Source: Lachnoanaerobaculum sp. OBRC5-5
GTDB taxonomy: Bacteria > Bacillota > Clostridia > Lachnospirales > Lachnospiraceae
NCBI RefSeq assembly: GCF_000296385.1
Contig: NZ_JH815185.1
Coordinates: 470,013 to 534,012 of the forward strand
Direction: 5' to 3'
Length of the DNA stretch: 64,000 nucleotides
Shown here: one piece after another, positions 8,155-16,471 of the stretch
How positions within the stretch are numbered: position 1 is the first letter of the stretch
Layout: each line of letters begins with the position of its first letter
The notes under the pieces: model-generated
Seen by the model: only the letters and a program-made list of their open reading frames with translations
The model's database searches: none
What the model was told of the DNA's origin: nothing
Program-made: the position numbers and the translations under genes

Positions 8155-8958
8155 TTACTTATGGCTTATAATTTCTTTTACCCATTCAGAAAGATTTTCT
8201 TCCTGCTCTTTTGTATCTGTTGTTATAACAAACTCCTGTCCACGTGATGCGGTTTTTAATATGGATGAGTCACCTTTAATAATAGGGTGGGTATGTCCCT
8301 GCCAGGAAATAGCTATTCCTTTTTCTGCAAAGAATGAAGGCAATTTCCACACACTTCTGCTTGACTGCTCTTTTTGTGTAAGTACCAGTGCATCATCATA
8401 ATGAAAGGTAGAGCATTTCTTTGAAAGATATATACGATTGTTGGTATAAAAAGGTGCTATACTGTGCGGATGCCAATTGTATTTTTCGGCAATTTTCATA
8501 TCATCCTTTATAACTTCACCTATTTCCAGGTATCCGTAGATAATATGACGAATAGGAGATCCCTTCACATAGGAAAGCTTTCCGTTTTTTATCTCGGTTT
8601 CTCTAAACATTCCATAAAAAAGAAAGAGATCACCTACATCAACACCGGATTTATCAAGATGTGTTGCCGGTACTCCCCATTGTCCGAATGCAGGTATCCA
8701 GTCACTTGGTCTATTATCAATACCTTCATATATATCAGGATCCAGGTGACAGGTAGGATAACTTTCAAAATCAAAATCCGAATGAAGTTGAGTTATAATA
8801 TCTCTATAGTTTTGTCCTTTATACTGTATATCTTCGTATTTTTTCTTGCTTTTTCGATCGGGTATAGGGAGTGATAGTAAAGTACCGTCAGGAAGTATCG
8901 GACTTGCCACTCTTCCGGATTCGCTATCCATTCCCTTTCTGCTCAATATTACTTTCAT
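8155..8958 (-). CDS. Nmad3-like (nucleotide modification associated domain 3) protein
   Basis: A 267-residue soluble protein. The opening MKVILSRKGMDSESG ... SPILPDGTLLSLPIPD is the pattern I associate with Nmad3, a family named from its genomic links to hypermodified-base systems. Further motifs are WIPAFGQWG, GDLFLFYGMFRE and a C-terminal WQGHTHPI. Its biochemistry is unproven. No DNA-modification genes are adjacent, so it is a stand-alone copy. A strong AAGGAGGG ribosome site precedes the ATG, and it has its own terminator. Family call is from memory of the motif. Confidence 0.6.
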   Translation of the reverse strand: MKVILSRKGMDSESGRVASPILPDGTLLSLPIPDRKSKKKYEDIQYKGQNYRDIITQLHSDFDFESYPTCHLDPDIYEGIDNRPSDWIPAFGQWGVPATHLDKSGVDVGDLFLFYGMFRETEIKNGKLSYVKGSPIRHIIYGYLEIGEVIKDDMKIAEKYNWHPHSIAPFYTNNRIYLSKKCSTFHYDDALVLTQKEQSSRSVWKLPSFFAEKGIAISWQGHTHPIIKGDSSILKTASRGQEFVITTDTKEQEENLSEWVKEIISHK

Positions 8959-9060
8959 GTCGTCCCTCCTTGTGATATAATTTTAACATATACTATAAAT
9001 AAAAACAAAGCATTTATGCACTTTAGAAAGATATATTGTAAGACAACAAAGGGGAAAGAT
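8959..9060. promoter_or_regulatory. Divergent promoter region
   Basis: A short AT-rich gap between divergent genes. On the minus strand TTGTTT, 17 bases, TAAAAT could serve the Nmad3-like gene. On the plus strand TTGTGA and CTATAA-type boxes could serve the membrane protein gene. Neither is strong. Confidence 0.35.
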
Positions 9061-9759
9061 ATGAGAAAGGGTATAAAATTTCACAGCATATATTATAGAT
9101 GGATATTGTTTATATTTATCTTTGTCACTATGGTAATTTATTTCATAGGTGAAGGCAAAGATATGTATTTTGAAGGACATTTATTTAATTCAAAAAAACT
9201 TTGTACAATACTGAATATTGTATGGATTGTTTTGTTTGTTGTTTTTTCATTTGTGGTGACAAAATGTGTTATCTCAAAGGACGGGATATATTTAAAAAAG
9301 ATAGATTTGACGGTTCCATGGGAGGATATATCAAATATTACATATACATGGATAAACGAATTTAGCTTATATCAACATGAATGCTCATTTTATAATGTAA
9401 AAACCATGGTAGTATATAGACATGATTATAAGCCCATATGTATTACGAATATTTCAGTACTGTCATTATTTGCCGTAAAGTTTTTTTCACCACGTACCAA
9501 AGTGGATATAGTATTCCCGGTACTTACTACATTATTTAATGTGGTTTTGAATGTAGGTTTATTGTATATAGGATATACTACAAAACTACTTACTATCAGG
9601 GTAAAACCTGAGTTATTTCTTACTCTTTTAGCATTGTACTGTATAAAGTCTGTTATATTCCCTATCGTGATGTTAAAAATAACAAATATGAAATATGGAA
9701 ATTACTTAAGGCATGAAAATTTGAGTAAGGGTAGAAACCCTAATGTAATACATGTATAA
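9061..9759 (+). CDS. Membrane protein with PH-like segment, function unknown
   Basis: A 232-residue product from ATG 9061 with AAAGGGGA upstream; an in-frame ATG at 9016 has no ribosome site. Two membrane helices lie near residues 12-30 and 47-65. After these comes CVISKDGIYLKKIDLTVPWE, which resembles the first strands of bacterial PH-like (YdbS/YcxB-type) domains. Two more hydrophobic segments follow near 155-175 and 190-210. I do not recognise a specific family. It is a single gene with a promoter gap before it and a terminator after it. Confidence 0.6.
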   Translation: MRKGIKFHSIYYRWILFIFIFVTMVIYFIGEGKDMYFEGHLFNSKKLCTILNIVWIVLFVVFSFVVTKCVISKDGIYLKKIDLTVPWEDISNITYTWINEFSLYQHECSFYNVKTMVVYRHDYKPICITNISVLSLFAVKFFSPRTKVDIVFPVLTTLFNVVLNVGLLYIGYTTKLLTIRVKPELFLTLLALYCIKSVIFPIVMLKITNMKYGNYLRHENLSKGRNPNVIHV

Positions 9760-9764
9760 ATCGA

Positions 9765-9803
9765 AAAAACTCTCAAACCGGTTTTGCCGGAATGAGAGTT
9801 TTT
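9765..9803. terminator. Bidirectional intrinsic terminator
   Basis: An 11-bp stem AAAAACTCTCA / TGAGAGTTTTT (9765-9775 with 9793-9803) encloses an inner CCGG/CCGG stem, with A-run and T-run on opposite sides. It lies between the stop codons of convergent genes at 9759 and 9826. Confidence 0.9.
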
Positions 9804-9825
9804 CTTTACAATACTTTTCTTTATA

Positions 9826-11310
9826 TTACTTCTTTGGATAGAATCCGCTTGGATTTTCATCAAGCTTGATTAGTATATTCTTCATCTGTGTGTAGTGATC
9901 AAGGATAACCTTATGTGTTTCTCTACCGATACCTGAAGTCTTATATCCTCCAAACGGAGCTCCTGCAGGGATTGCATTATAGGTATTTACCCAAACTCTA
10001 CCTGTTTCAATAGCTCTTGAAACACGGAATGCACGGTTTAAATCCTTTGTCCAAACACCGCCGCCAAGACCGTATACGCTTTCATTTGCGTACTTGATTA
10101 CTTCATCTTCAGTCTTAAACTTAATGATAACGGCTACAGGTCCGAAGATTTCTTCCTGCGCGGCATAAGAATCATTGGTTACATTTGTAATAAGTGTAGG
10201 CTTATAGAATGATCCGTTTGCAAGCTCACCCTCAGTATAACGTGAACCTCCGCATGCGATTGTAGCACCCTCAGCTACGGCTCTGTCTACACAGGCCTGA
10301 ATCTTTGCTACCTGACCTTCATTTATCTGTGAACCCATCTGAGTATTTATATCAAGAGGATTTCCTACAACAATCTTGTTAAACTGATCTACAGCTCTCT
10401 TTACAAACTCATCATAGATGCCTTCCTGTACAAAAACTCTTGAACCTGCACAGCAAACCTGGCCTTGGTTAAAGAGGATACCAAGCTGAACACCGTCAAT
10501 AGCAAGGTCAAGGTCACAGTCATCAAAGAATATATTTGCTGACTTTCCACCAAGCTCAAGTGTTGCAGGTATAAGCTTCTCTGCTGCAGCCTTTGCAACT
10601 GAATATCCTATTTCTGTAGAACCTGTGAAGGCAAGCTTTCTAAATCCGTTATGATCGAGGATATACTGTCCTGATTTGCTTCCTGCGCCTGAGATAACAT
10701 TAAATACACCCTTTGGAATAATATCCTTTACAAGTTTTGCAAGTTCAAGCACTGAAAGAGGAGTAGAAGAGCTGCTCTTAAGTACTGTACAGCATCCTGA
10801 TGCAAGTACAGGTGCAAGCTTCCATGCCGCCATAAGGAACGGGAAGTTCCATGGAACTATCTGTCCGACTACACCGATAGGCTCTCTAAATACAAGAGAG
10901 AGTGTCTTTGAATCAAGGAAGTTTGAAGTGTCCTCCTCTGTACGAATAGCAGATGCAAAATATCTGAAATGGTCTGCTGCAAACGGAATGTCCACATTTA
11001 ATGTCTCACGAAGAGGCTTACCGTTGTCAAGACTCTCGATATAAGCAAGATCCTCTTTGTTTGCGTCTATAACATCGGCAATCTTTAAAAGAATCTCAGC
11101 TCTCTTTATCTTGTCAAGGTTCTTCCAAGAATCAAAAGCTGCCCATGCCGCATTTACCGCATCATCTACATCTTCCTTTGTAGCCTCTGCCACACTTGCG
11201 ATCTTTTCCTTGGTTGCAGGAGAATATGTATCAAAAAACTTGCCGTCTTTTGAATCTCTGAATTCTCCGTTAATAAAAAGCCCATACTTTTCGTCCGGTC
11301 TCTTTGCCAT
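9826..11310 (-). CDS. NAD(P)-dependent aldehyde dehydrogenase
   Basis: A 494-residue enzyme of the classical ALDH family that oxidises aldehydes to acids. Visible motifs are PWNFP with Asn155 for the oxyanion hole, FTGSTEIG (228-235) at the coenzyme, ELGGKSA with general base Glu252, and GQVCCAGSR with catalytic Cys286. Full length, no signal peptide. AAAGGAGT precedes the ATG. It is a single gene between a bidirectional terminator and a 382-bp upstream region. Substrate cannot be read from sequence; acetaldehyde-type substrates are common in relatives. Confidence 0.93.
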   Translation of the reverse strand: MAKRPDEKYGLFINGEFRDSKDGKFFDTYSPATKEKIASVAEATKEDVDDAVNAAWAAFDSWKNLDKIKRAEILLKIADVIDANKEDLAYIESLDNGKPLRETLNVDIPFAADHFRYFASAIRTEEDTSNFLDSKTLSLVFREPIGVVGQIVPWNFPFLMAAWKLAPVLASGCCTVLKSSSSTPLSVLELAKLVKDIIPKGVFNVISGAGSKSGQYILDHNGFRKLAFTGSTEIGYSVAKAAAEKLIPATLELGGKSANIFFDDCDLDLAIDGVQLGILFNQGQVCCAGSRVFVQEGIYDEFVKRAVDQFNKIVVGNPLDINTQMGSQINEGQVAKIQACVDRAVAEGATIACGGSRYTEGELANGSFYKPTLITNVTNDSYAAQEEIFGPVAVIIKFKTEDEVIKYANESVYGLGGGVWTKDLNRAFRVSRAIETGRVWVNTYNAIPAGAPFGGYKTSGIGRETHKVILDHYTQMKNILIKLDENPSGFYPKK

Positions 11311-11692
11311 ATTTAAAATACTCCTTTCGAGTTATTAATCTTTAGTAAATTACTATAGATTGATTCTAGCATAAAAGAAAATAAAATGCTATATTTTTCT
11401 AAAAAGCAGATAATTTAACAATAAGAATACAGATTTTAACTGTCTATAGTTACATTTCTTACATCTAAAACGATTATAATACCGATTTATTCGTCTTGTT
11501 TTTATTTAGAAACATAGTGGATTGATAAATTTTATTCACAAGACATTGTAAAAAATAATTATAATATAGTACTTATGAATGGATAATCTTCAAAACTACG
11601 ACAAATTTTCTATATCTGTTCAATCTTTTGTAACTATTAATTTATTTCAAAATATTGTATAGTTGTGAAAGAGTTTTTCAACGGAGGAAGAT
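11311..11692. promoter_or_regulatory. Divergent regulatory region between ALDH and the M14 peptidase
   Basis: No gene is seen here. On the minus strand an extended -10, TGCTAGAAT (complement of 11363-11371), lies about 53 bases before the ALDH start. It overlaps one arm of an inverted repeat, TAGCAT / ATGCTA (11367-11372 and 11386-11391), a possible operator. On the plus strand TATAAT at 11560-11565 with TTCACA at 11535-11540 (19-base spacer) is a candidate promoter. GGAGGAAG precedes the peptidase ATG. Confidence 0.4.
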
Positions 11693-12787
11693 ATGCAAAA
11701 GAGATATGTTTTAGGAGCAATGACACTGTCAGCATGTATTTTACTGACACAGGTAATGCCTGCCTTTGCAGGAATAATAGGACACAGTTCGGCAAGTTAT
11801 AAGGCTGCACAGACACAGAGTGTGGCGCAGAGTACAGATTTTACATTTTTGAGCACAGATATGTATACATATCAAAAGATGGAAGGTGATATAAATCTGT
11901 TTAAGCAAAAGTACGAGGGGGTTACATCGGATTCAATAGGTACAACACCTGACGGAAGAAATATATACAGAATAATAATAGGAAACAGAGAGGCTTCAAA
12001 AAAGATTCTTGTAATAGGAGCTATTCATGCAAGAGAATATATTACAGCTTCAGTTGTAATGCGTCAGGTTAAAGAGATGCTTGATAAGAGAGCGGAGGGA
12101 GATAAGAGTCTGGATGAAGTTTGTATACAGTACGTTCCGATGTTAAATCCGGACGGAGTTGCGATTTCACAAAGCGGTATGTCAGGACTTAATAAAGAAG
12201 AGTCAAAGAAGAAGTTGCAGGAGATTATTGACAATTGGTCCGAGTGGGGACTTAAAGAAAACCAGGATAAGTACAACTGGTTTTTAAATAAATGGAAGAA
12301 TAATTTAAACGGTGTAGACATTAACCACAATTTCCCGACTCAGGGTTGGAATCAAAGAGCCGACAGTAGGAAAAAGCCTTCAAACGAGCATTATAAGGGA
12401 GCAAGTGCAGGTTCTGAAAGTGAAACACAGGACCTTATAAAACTTGTAAATAATGAGAACTTTTCAGCCGTGCTTAACTATCATACTCAGGGACAGATTA
12501 TTTATTGGTCAAATCAACATGCATCTGCAGAAGTTTTGGCAAAGGATAAAGCGATGGCTGATATAGTGGCGTCTCATACAGGATACAGACTTGTGGCACC
12601 GGAAGCTGACGGATCAAAATTCGGTACAGGCTTTAAGGATTGGCTTGATTGGGAGAAGGGGATTCCAAGTGTTACGGTTGAGGTAGGAATAGGAACTTCA
12701 CCTGTACCTGAAGCACAGATAGAGACAATTTGGCAACAAAACGTCGGAGTTTTACCTGATATTGTAAAATATATTATTGGAAAATAA
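11693..12787 (+). CDS. Secreted M14 family zinc carboxypeptidase
   Basis: A 364-residue exported metallopeptidase. A Sec signal peptide (1-26, ending AFA before G27) precedes the M14 fold. Zinc ligands are His112 and Glu115 (IHAREY) and His264 (LNYHTQG); catalytic Glu330 lies in TVEVGIG. GVDINHNFP (208-215) has His212 where many M14 enzymes have the Arg of NRNF, which binds the substrate terminal carboxylate. Bacterial secreted members often cut gamma-D-Glu-meso-diaminopimelate in cell-wall peptides. A wall role is inferred. Confidence 0.88.
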   Translation: MQKRYVLGAMTLSACILLTQVMPAFAGIIGHSSASYKAAQTQSVAQSTDFTFLSTDMYTYQKMEGDINLFKQKYEGVTSDSIGTTPDGRNIYRIIIGNREASKKILVIGAIHAREYITASVVMRQVKEMLDKRAEGDKSLDEVCIQYVPMLNPDGVAISQSGMSGLNKEESKKKLQEIIDNWSEWGLKENQDKYNWFLNKWKNNLNGVDINHNFPTQGWNQRADSRKKPSNEHYKGASAGSESETQDLIKLVNNENFSAVLNYHTQGQIIYWSNQHASAEVLAKDKAMADIVASHTGYRLVAPEADGSKFGTGFKDWLDWEKGIPSVTVEVGIGTSPVPEAQIETIWQQNVGVLPDIVKYIIGK

Positions 12788-12789
12788 AG

Positions 12790-12828
12790 AAAAAGCCTTT
12801 AGGTAGATAGTATACCTAAGGGCTTTTT
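12790..12828. terminator. Bidirectional intrinsic terminator
   Basis: AAAAAGCC and an extended TTTAGGTA arm pair with TACCTAA / GGCTTTTT (about 12790-12804 with 12812-12827). An A-run on one side and a T-run on the other let it serve both the peptidase and the convergent CPBP gene. Confidence 0.85.
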
Positions 12829-12832
12829 GTTA

Positions 12833-13594
12833 TTAATAATTCCAGTTTATAAGCAAATATATCAATGATGAACCGAACATATCGGCCATTGCATGCATCA
12901 AAAAGAACGGTAAAAGATTCTTTATTACTTTCTTGTACATAAAATAGTAGAAGAGTCCGTATACAACACCTATTACCAACGACCAAAGAAGGCCTTGATA
13001 AGTGTGGAATGAAACTCTGACTAAGGTTGAAAAAGCCAGTACATACCATTTATGTTCATCTTTAACAGAGGTCAAAAGACCGAGAAAGAAAAATTCCTCA
13101 TAGAATCCGTTTAAGAAAGAATATCCTATTGCAAGCGGTGACAGTGCCAGGAATTTATTTAATACTTCCATCGGATTTATATACTGAAGCAATGAAGGAT
13201 CAAAGTAGTTGTATTCTCCGCTCACTGTAGTAACAAGGTCGCCAAAGAGTCCCATAATTGAAAAAAGAACGGGTACCCAAATAATTACCGACCAATGTAA
13301 TTTTATCTTCAACTGTTTAAAATCAAAGTTTCTGATAAGTAAATACAGCAATGCAATTATTAGAAGAATTGTCTGCAATGTAAAATTGCCGGTATAGGCC
13401 GCACCGTCCGAGGCAATATCCATAGATTCAGCTGAATCTTGTATAGCCTGTGGATCGGACTGAAGTAAGCCGATAAAAAGTTGTGTTGAAGTTACTATAA
13501 AAATACCGAACATAATACCGGTAACAATAAGAATATCAAACCATCTTAAATATTTAAGTTTTTCTTTAGGTCTGATTTTTTCTAAAAAATTCAT
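12833..13594 (-). CDS. CPBP family intramembrane glutamic protease, atypical motif 1
   Basis: A 253-residue polytopic membrane protein. The start at 13594 (MNFLEKIRPK) has AGAGAG upstream; the frame stays open further upstream but lacks a ribosome site. It carries the CPBP/Abi fold: motif 1 GFYEEFFFLG (Glu166-Glu167), motif 2 FHTYQG (His197) and motif 3 HAMAD (His234, Asp238). Motif 1 is normally EExxxR; here the Arg position is Leu171, with the Glu pair kept. Members include prenyl-protein proteases and bacteriocin self-immunity proteins. Activity is uncertain. Confidence 0.8.
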   Translation of the reverse strand: MNFLEKIRPKEKLKYLRWFDILIVTGIMFGIFIVTSTQLFIGLLQSDPQAIQDSAESMDIASDGAAYTGNFTLQTILLIIALLYLLIRNFDFKQLKIKLHWSVIIWVPVLFSIMGLFGDLVTTVSGEYNYFDPSLLQYINPMEVLNKFLALSPLAIGYSFLNGFYEEFFFLGLLTSVKDEHKWYVLAFSTLVRVSFHTYQGLLWSLVIGVVYGLFYYFMYKKVIKNLLPFFLMHAMADMFGSSLIYLLINWNY

Positions 13595-13761
13595 TTTTAT
13601 ATCTCTCTTTCTTCTATATAATATATTATTAAAGCAAAATACTTGCTTGAATATTTTGTGCCAAAAATAATATAAACTATATATGTGAAAAATCAATGTA
13701 TAAATTAAATGAAATTTTTGAAATTTTAGGATACAATATAAAAAAAGGAGGATGATAATAC
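13595..13761. promoter_or_regulatory. Divergent intergenic region
   Basis: An AT-rich gap between the leftward CPBP gene and the rightward operon at 13762. An AAAAAGGAGGATGATAA ribosome site precedes the rightward ATG, and TACAAT at 13732-13737 is a weak -10 candidate. Nothing else is evident. Confidence 0.3.
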
Positions 13762-14319
13762 ATGAAATTAAAAAGACTTAGAGATATCTTTCTTATGTTT
13801 ATGGCATGTGCATTCCTTGGATGGATTTATGAAGTGCTGGTTGGACTTTTGGAAACGCATGTCGGATATGTAAATCGTGGATTTTTATTCGGTCCGTATT
13901 TGCCGATTTACGGTTTCGGGGGAATAATATTGATTACGCTTTTAATGCCGATAAGAAATAAGAAAATACATTTAGGAAGATTAAATATATCTTTTGTATT
14001 GGTATTTCTTTCAACTATGCTTATCACTACAATACTTGAACTTGTCGGTAGCTATTTTATGGAGCTGATAATGGGCGACTGGCTTTGGGACTACAGTAAT
14101 TATTTCTGTAATTTTGAAGGAAGGATTGCTCTGTGGAGCAGTGTGAAATTCGGACTTGGAGGGCTGATAATAATATACCTGATAGAACCTGCAATAAGAT
14201 TTTGTATTGAAAAATCAAATCAAAAAGTTGTAAATATATTTACCGTATTACTTGGTATTATATTTATTGTGGATTTGGGACTTAGACCGTTTTTGGGTAG
14301 TAACTTTATAGGAAAATAA
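13762..14319 (+). CDS. Putative ABC-transporter permease-like membrane protein (CmpB family)
   Basis: A 185-residue protein with about five membrane helices. The opening MACAFLGWIYEVLVG, then VNRGFLFGPYLPIYGFGG, is the signature of the ABC_trans_CmpB family. Despite the name, no ATP-binding partner is next to it and its transport role is untested. A strong AAGGAGG site precedes the ATG. It ends 17 bases before the YhfC-type gene, with GGAGG between them, so the two form an operon. Confidence 0.75.
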   Translation: MKLKRLRDIFLMFMACAFLGWIYEVLVGLLETHVGYVNRGFLFGPYLPIYGFGGIILITLLMPIRNKKIHLGRLNISFVLVFLSTMLITTILELVGSYFMELIMGDWLWDYSNYFCNFEGRIALWSSVKFGLGGLIIIYLIEPAIRFCIEKSNQKVVNIFTVLLGIIFIVDLGLRPFLGSNFIGK

Positions 14320-14336
14320 TTTATTGGAGGTAAACA

Positions 14337-15119
14337 ATGGATATAGTTCCTTTTTTAAGTATGGTATTTATGGTTATATCCTGTATAGTGGGATTTGCAA
14401 TTCCGGTTATACTTTTTGTTTATTTCAGGAAGAAAAAGCGTGCGGATATTGCTCCGTTTTTTATAGGTGTAATAGTATTTATTTTCTTTGTAACGGTTCT
14501 TGAAAGTTCCGTTCACAGAATTGTTTTCGGATTACCGTTCGGTGAGATTATAAAAAATAATGTAATACTTTACGCATTGTATGGTGGACTGATGGCTGCA
14601 ATATTTGAAGAAACGGGAAGACTGATTGCATTCGGGCTTATTCTGAGAAAGAATAATGATAAAAGCATAAATGCATGTATGTATGGTGCAGGTCATGGCG
14701 GAATTGAGGCCGCATCTGTTTTGGGATTGACTATGATAGGCAGTTTGGCTCTTTCAGTTTCAATAAACAGCGGACTTATTTCGACTATTCTGGACAATGT
14801 AGGAGGGAATGATCTTACACAGCTTAAAGATACGGTAAACACCTTGACTATGTCACCACCATATATATTTTTACTTGGTATAGTTGAGCGAATATTTGCT
14901 GTTATTTTACAGATATCACTGTCTGTTCTTGTATGGTCAAGTGTTAGAGGGAAAAGATATTTGTTTGCTTTAGCACTTTTAATTCATTTTGTGGCGGATA
15001 CTTTGATAGTTATATTAAACGGATTTCATGTACCTTTAATTTATGTAGAGATTATCTTCGGTGTGGTTTCAATAATAGTTGCGTTATTTTCACGAAAGAT
15101 ATATGTAGAAGAAAGTTAA
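14337..15119 (+). CDS. YhfC family intramembrane metalloprotease
   Basis: A 260-residue protein with 7-8 hydrophobic helices. EETGR (91-95) and GHGGIEA (119-125) match the YhfC family, distant relatives of the CPBP proteases with the EExxR and His-containing motifs inside the membrane. The substrate is unknown. It is the second gene of a two-gene operon and is followed at once by the promoter region of rtcB. Confidence 0.8.
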   Translation: MDIVPFLSMVFMVISCIVGFAIPVILFVYFRKKKRADIAPFFIGVIVFIFFVTVLESSVHRIVFGLPFGEIIKNNVILYALYGGLMAAIFEETGRLIAFGLILRKNNDKSINACMYGAGHGGIEAASVLGLTMIGSLALSVSINSGLISTILDNVGGNDLTQLKDTVNTLTMSPPYIFLLGIVERIFAVILQISLSVLVWSSVRGKRYLFALALLIHFVADTLIVILNGFHVPLIYVEIIFGVVSIIVALFSRKIYVEES

Positions 15120-15143
15120 GATGCGTTTTTTAAAATGTTATGA

Positions 15144-15149
15144 TATAAT
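15144..15149 (+). promoter_or_regulatory. Extended -10 promoter of the rtcB-prfH operon
   Basis: TGATATAAT (15141-15149) is an extended -10 with a perfect TATAAT; no good -35 is seen, as is common for extended -10 promoters. It lies about 44 bases before the leader ORF and about 183 before rtcB. Confidence 0.5.
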
Positions 15150-15192
15150 TTTAGAGTTACAATAAATAATAGAGATCGAAAGGAGAATAACT

Positions 15193-15270
15193 ATGAGGAA
15201 TACAATGAATAATACAATAAGTGGAACTATAAACTACAGAGGCATAGTTGTTCGCTGTCTATTATTCTAA
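15193..15270 (+). CDS. 25-residue leader peptide upstream of rtcB
   Basis: A short frame starts with MRNTMNNTISGTINYRG and ends VVRCLLF. It has an excellent ribosome site, AAAGGAG, 7-8 bases before ATG 15193. It is rich in Asn and Thr (10 of 25). It ends 61 bases before the rtcB start and just ahead of the hairpin at 15295-15326. The ribosome site is much stronger than that of rtcB. It may be a regulatory leader whose translation controls the hairpin; the peptide itself may not matter. No known homologue is recalled. Confidence 0.55.
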   Translation: MRNTMNNTISGTINYRGIVVRCLLF

Positions 15271-15294
15271 ACTTTTTATTAGAGAATGAACGAT

Positions 15295-15331
15295 AAAGCC
15301 TTTGAAACAGAAGAAAACAGAGGTTTTTATT
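15295..15331 (+). promoter_or_regulatory. Hairpin sequestering the rtcB ribosome site, attenuator-like
   Basis: AAAGCCTTTG (15295-15304) can pair with CAGAGGTTT (15318-15326), with a 13-base A-rich loop and two wobble pairs, and is followed by T-rich DNA. The pairing covers AGAGG, the only ribosome site for TTG 15332. It could stop transcription or block rtcB translation. Confidence 0.45.
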
Positions 15332-16471
15332 TTGATACAATTAAATGGAAAATACGCACAGGCGTATATTATGTGTGATGAAACTGTGGAAAAATCCATG
15401 GTAGAAGAAGTGGCAAAGTCTCAGGTGAGAATGATTTGTGATAATGAAGTATCACAGGGCGCAAAGATTAGGGTAATGCCTGATGTTCATCCGGGAAAGG
15501 TAGGACCTATAGGCCTTACAATGACTGTGGGAAAAAAGATTTTACCTTCTTTAGTGGGAATAGATATCGGTTGCGGCATGCTTTCGGTAAAACTCGGAAA
15601 AATAAGAAATGATTTTTTGAAGCTTGATACCGTAATCAGAGATAATGTTCCGGTCGGATTTGCTGTAAGAAAAGATATACATGCATATGCCGACAGAATT
15701 GATTTAAGTAATCTTAAATGTTTTTCACATATAAGATCTGAAAAAGCATTGCTTAGTCTTGGTACTTTAGGTGGTGGAAATCATTTTATTGAGCTGGATA
15801 CAGCAAAGAACGGTGAAGTTTTTCTTATAGTGCATACAGGTAGCAGACATCTTGGAAAAGAAGTGGCTGAGTACTATATGAAAGCGGGACAGGATGAACT
15901 GAAAGACAAAGGTATAAATGATATTCCTTTTGAAATGACCTACCTTAGCGGTAATTTGATGGAAGATTACTTACATGATTTAAAAATCGTGGAAGAGTAT
16001 GCGATATTAAACAGAAAAATAATTGCTGCTGAGATTATAAAAAAGATGAAGTGGAAGGCAATAGAAGAAATTTCATGTTCTCACAATTATGTGGATTTTT
16101 CAGGAAATCAGCCTATATTAAGAAAGGGTGCCATTTCAGCGAAGTTGGATGAAAAGGTAATAATTCCTATAAATATGAAGGAAGGTGTTTTACTTGGCAG
16201 GGGACTTGGAAACGAAGAATGGAATAATTCGGCACCGCATGGGAGCGGAAGAGTACTTTCAAGAGGAGAAGTAAATTCTTCGCATACGGTTTCCGAGTTC
16301 AAAAAAGAGATGAAGGGTATCTATACAAGCTGCATAAGTAAGGATACTTTGGACGAAGCACCTTTTGCATATAGAGGAATTGACTATATAAAAGAAGTTA
16401 TAAAAGATACCGTAGAGGTGGAAAATGTTCTTACTCCTATATATAACTATAAGGGAGGGGACAGAAAATGA
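15332..16471 (+). CDS. rtcB: RNA ligase RtcB (RtcB2-type)
   Basis: A 379-residue protein from TTG 15332, chosen for AGAGG upstream and a start at MIQLNGKYA; TTG 15302 is also in frame. RtcB joins RNA 2',3'-cyclic phosphate or 3'-phosphate ends to 5'-OH ends, using GTP and Mn2+. Metal ligands map to Asp78 and Cys81 (GIDIGCGM), His151 (GGGNHF), His168 and His251 (HNYVDF). The guanylated nucleophile is His303 (APHGSGR). The short length and tight coupling with prfH mark it as the RtcB2 form that repairs a cleaved 16S decoding centre. Confidence 0.92.
   Translation: MIQLNGKYAQAYIMCDETVEKSMVEEVAKSQVRMICDNEVSQGAKIRVMPDVHPGKVGPIGLTMTVGKKILPSLVGIDIGCGMLSVKLGKIRNDFLKLDTVIRDNVPVGFAVRKDIHAYADRIDLSNLKCFSHIRSEKALLSLGTLGGGNHFIELDTAKNGEVFLIVHTGSRHLGKEVAEYYMKAGQDELKDKGINDIPFEMTYLSGNLMEDYLHDLKIVEEYAILNRKIIAAEIIKKMKWKAIEEISCSHNYVDFSGNQPILRKGAISAKLDEKVIIPINMKEGVLLGRGLGNEEWNNSAPHGSGRVLSRGEVNSSHTVSEFKKEMKGIYTSCISKDTLDEAPFAYRGIDYIKEVIKDTVEVENVLTPIYNYKGGDRK

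Noticed and set aside
11522-11542. Rex-like half sites TTGATAA and TTCACAA between ALDH and the M14 gene
   Set aside because: The half sites are 6 bases apart rather than 4 and one half departs from consensus, so a Rex operator is not supported.
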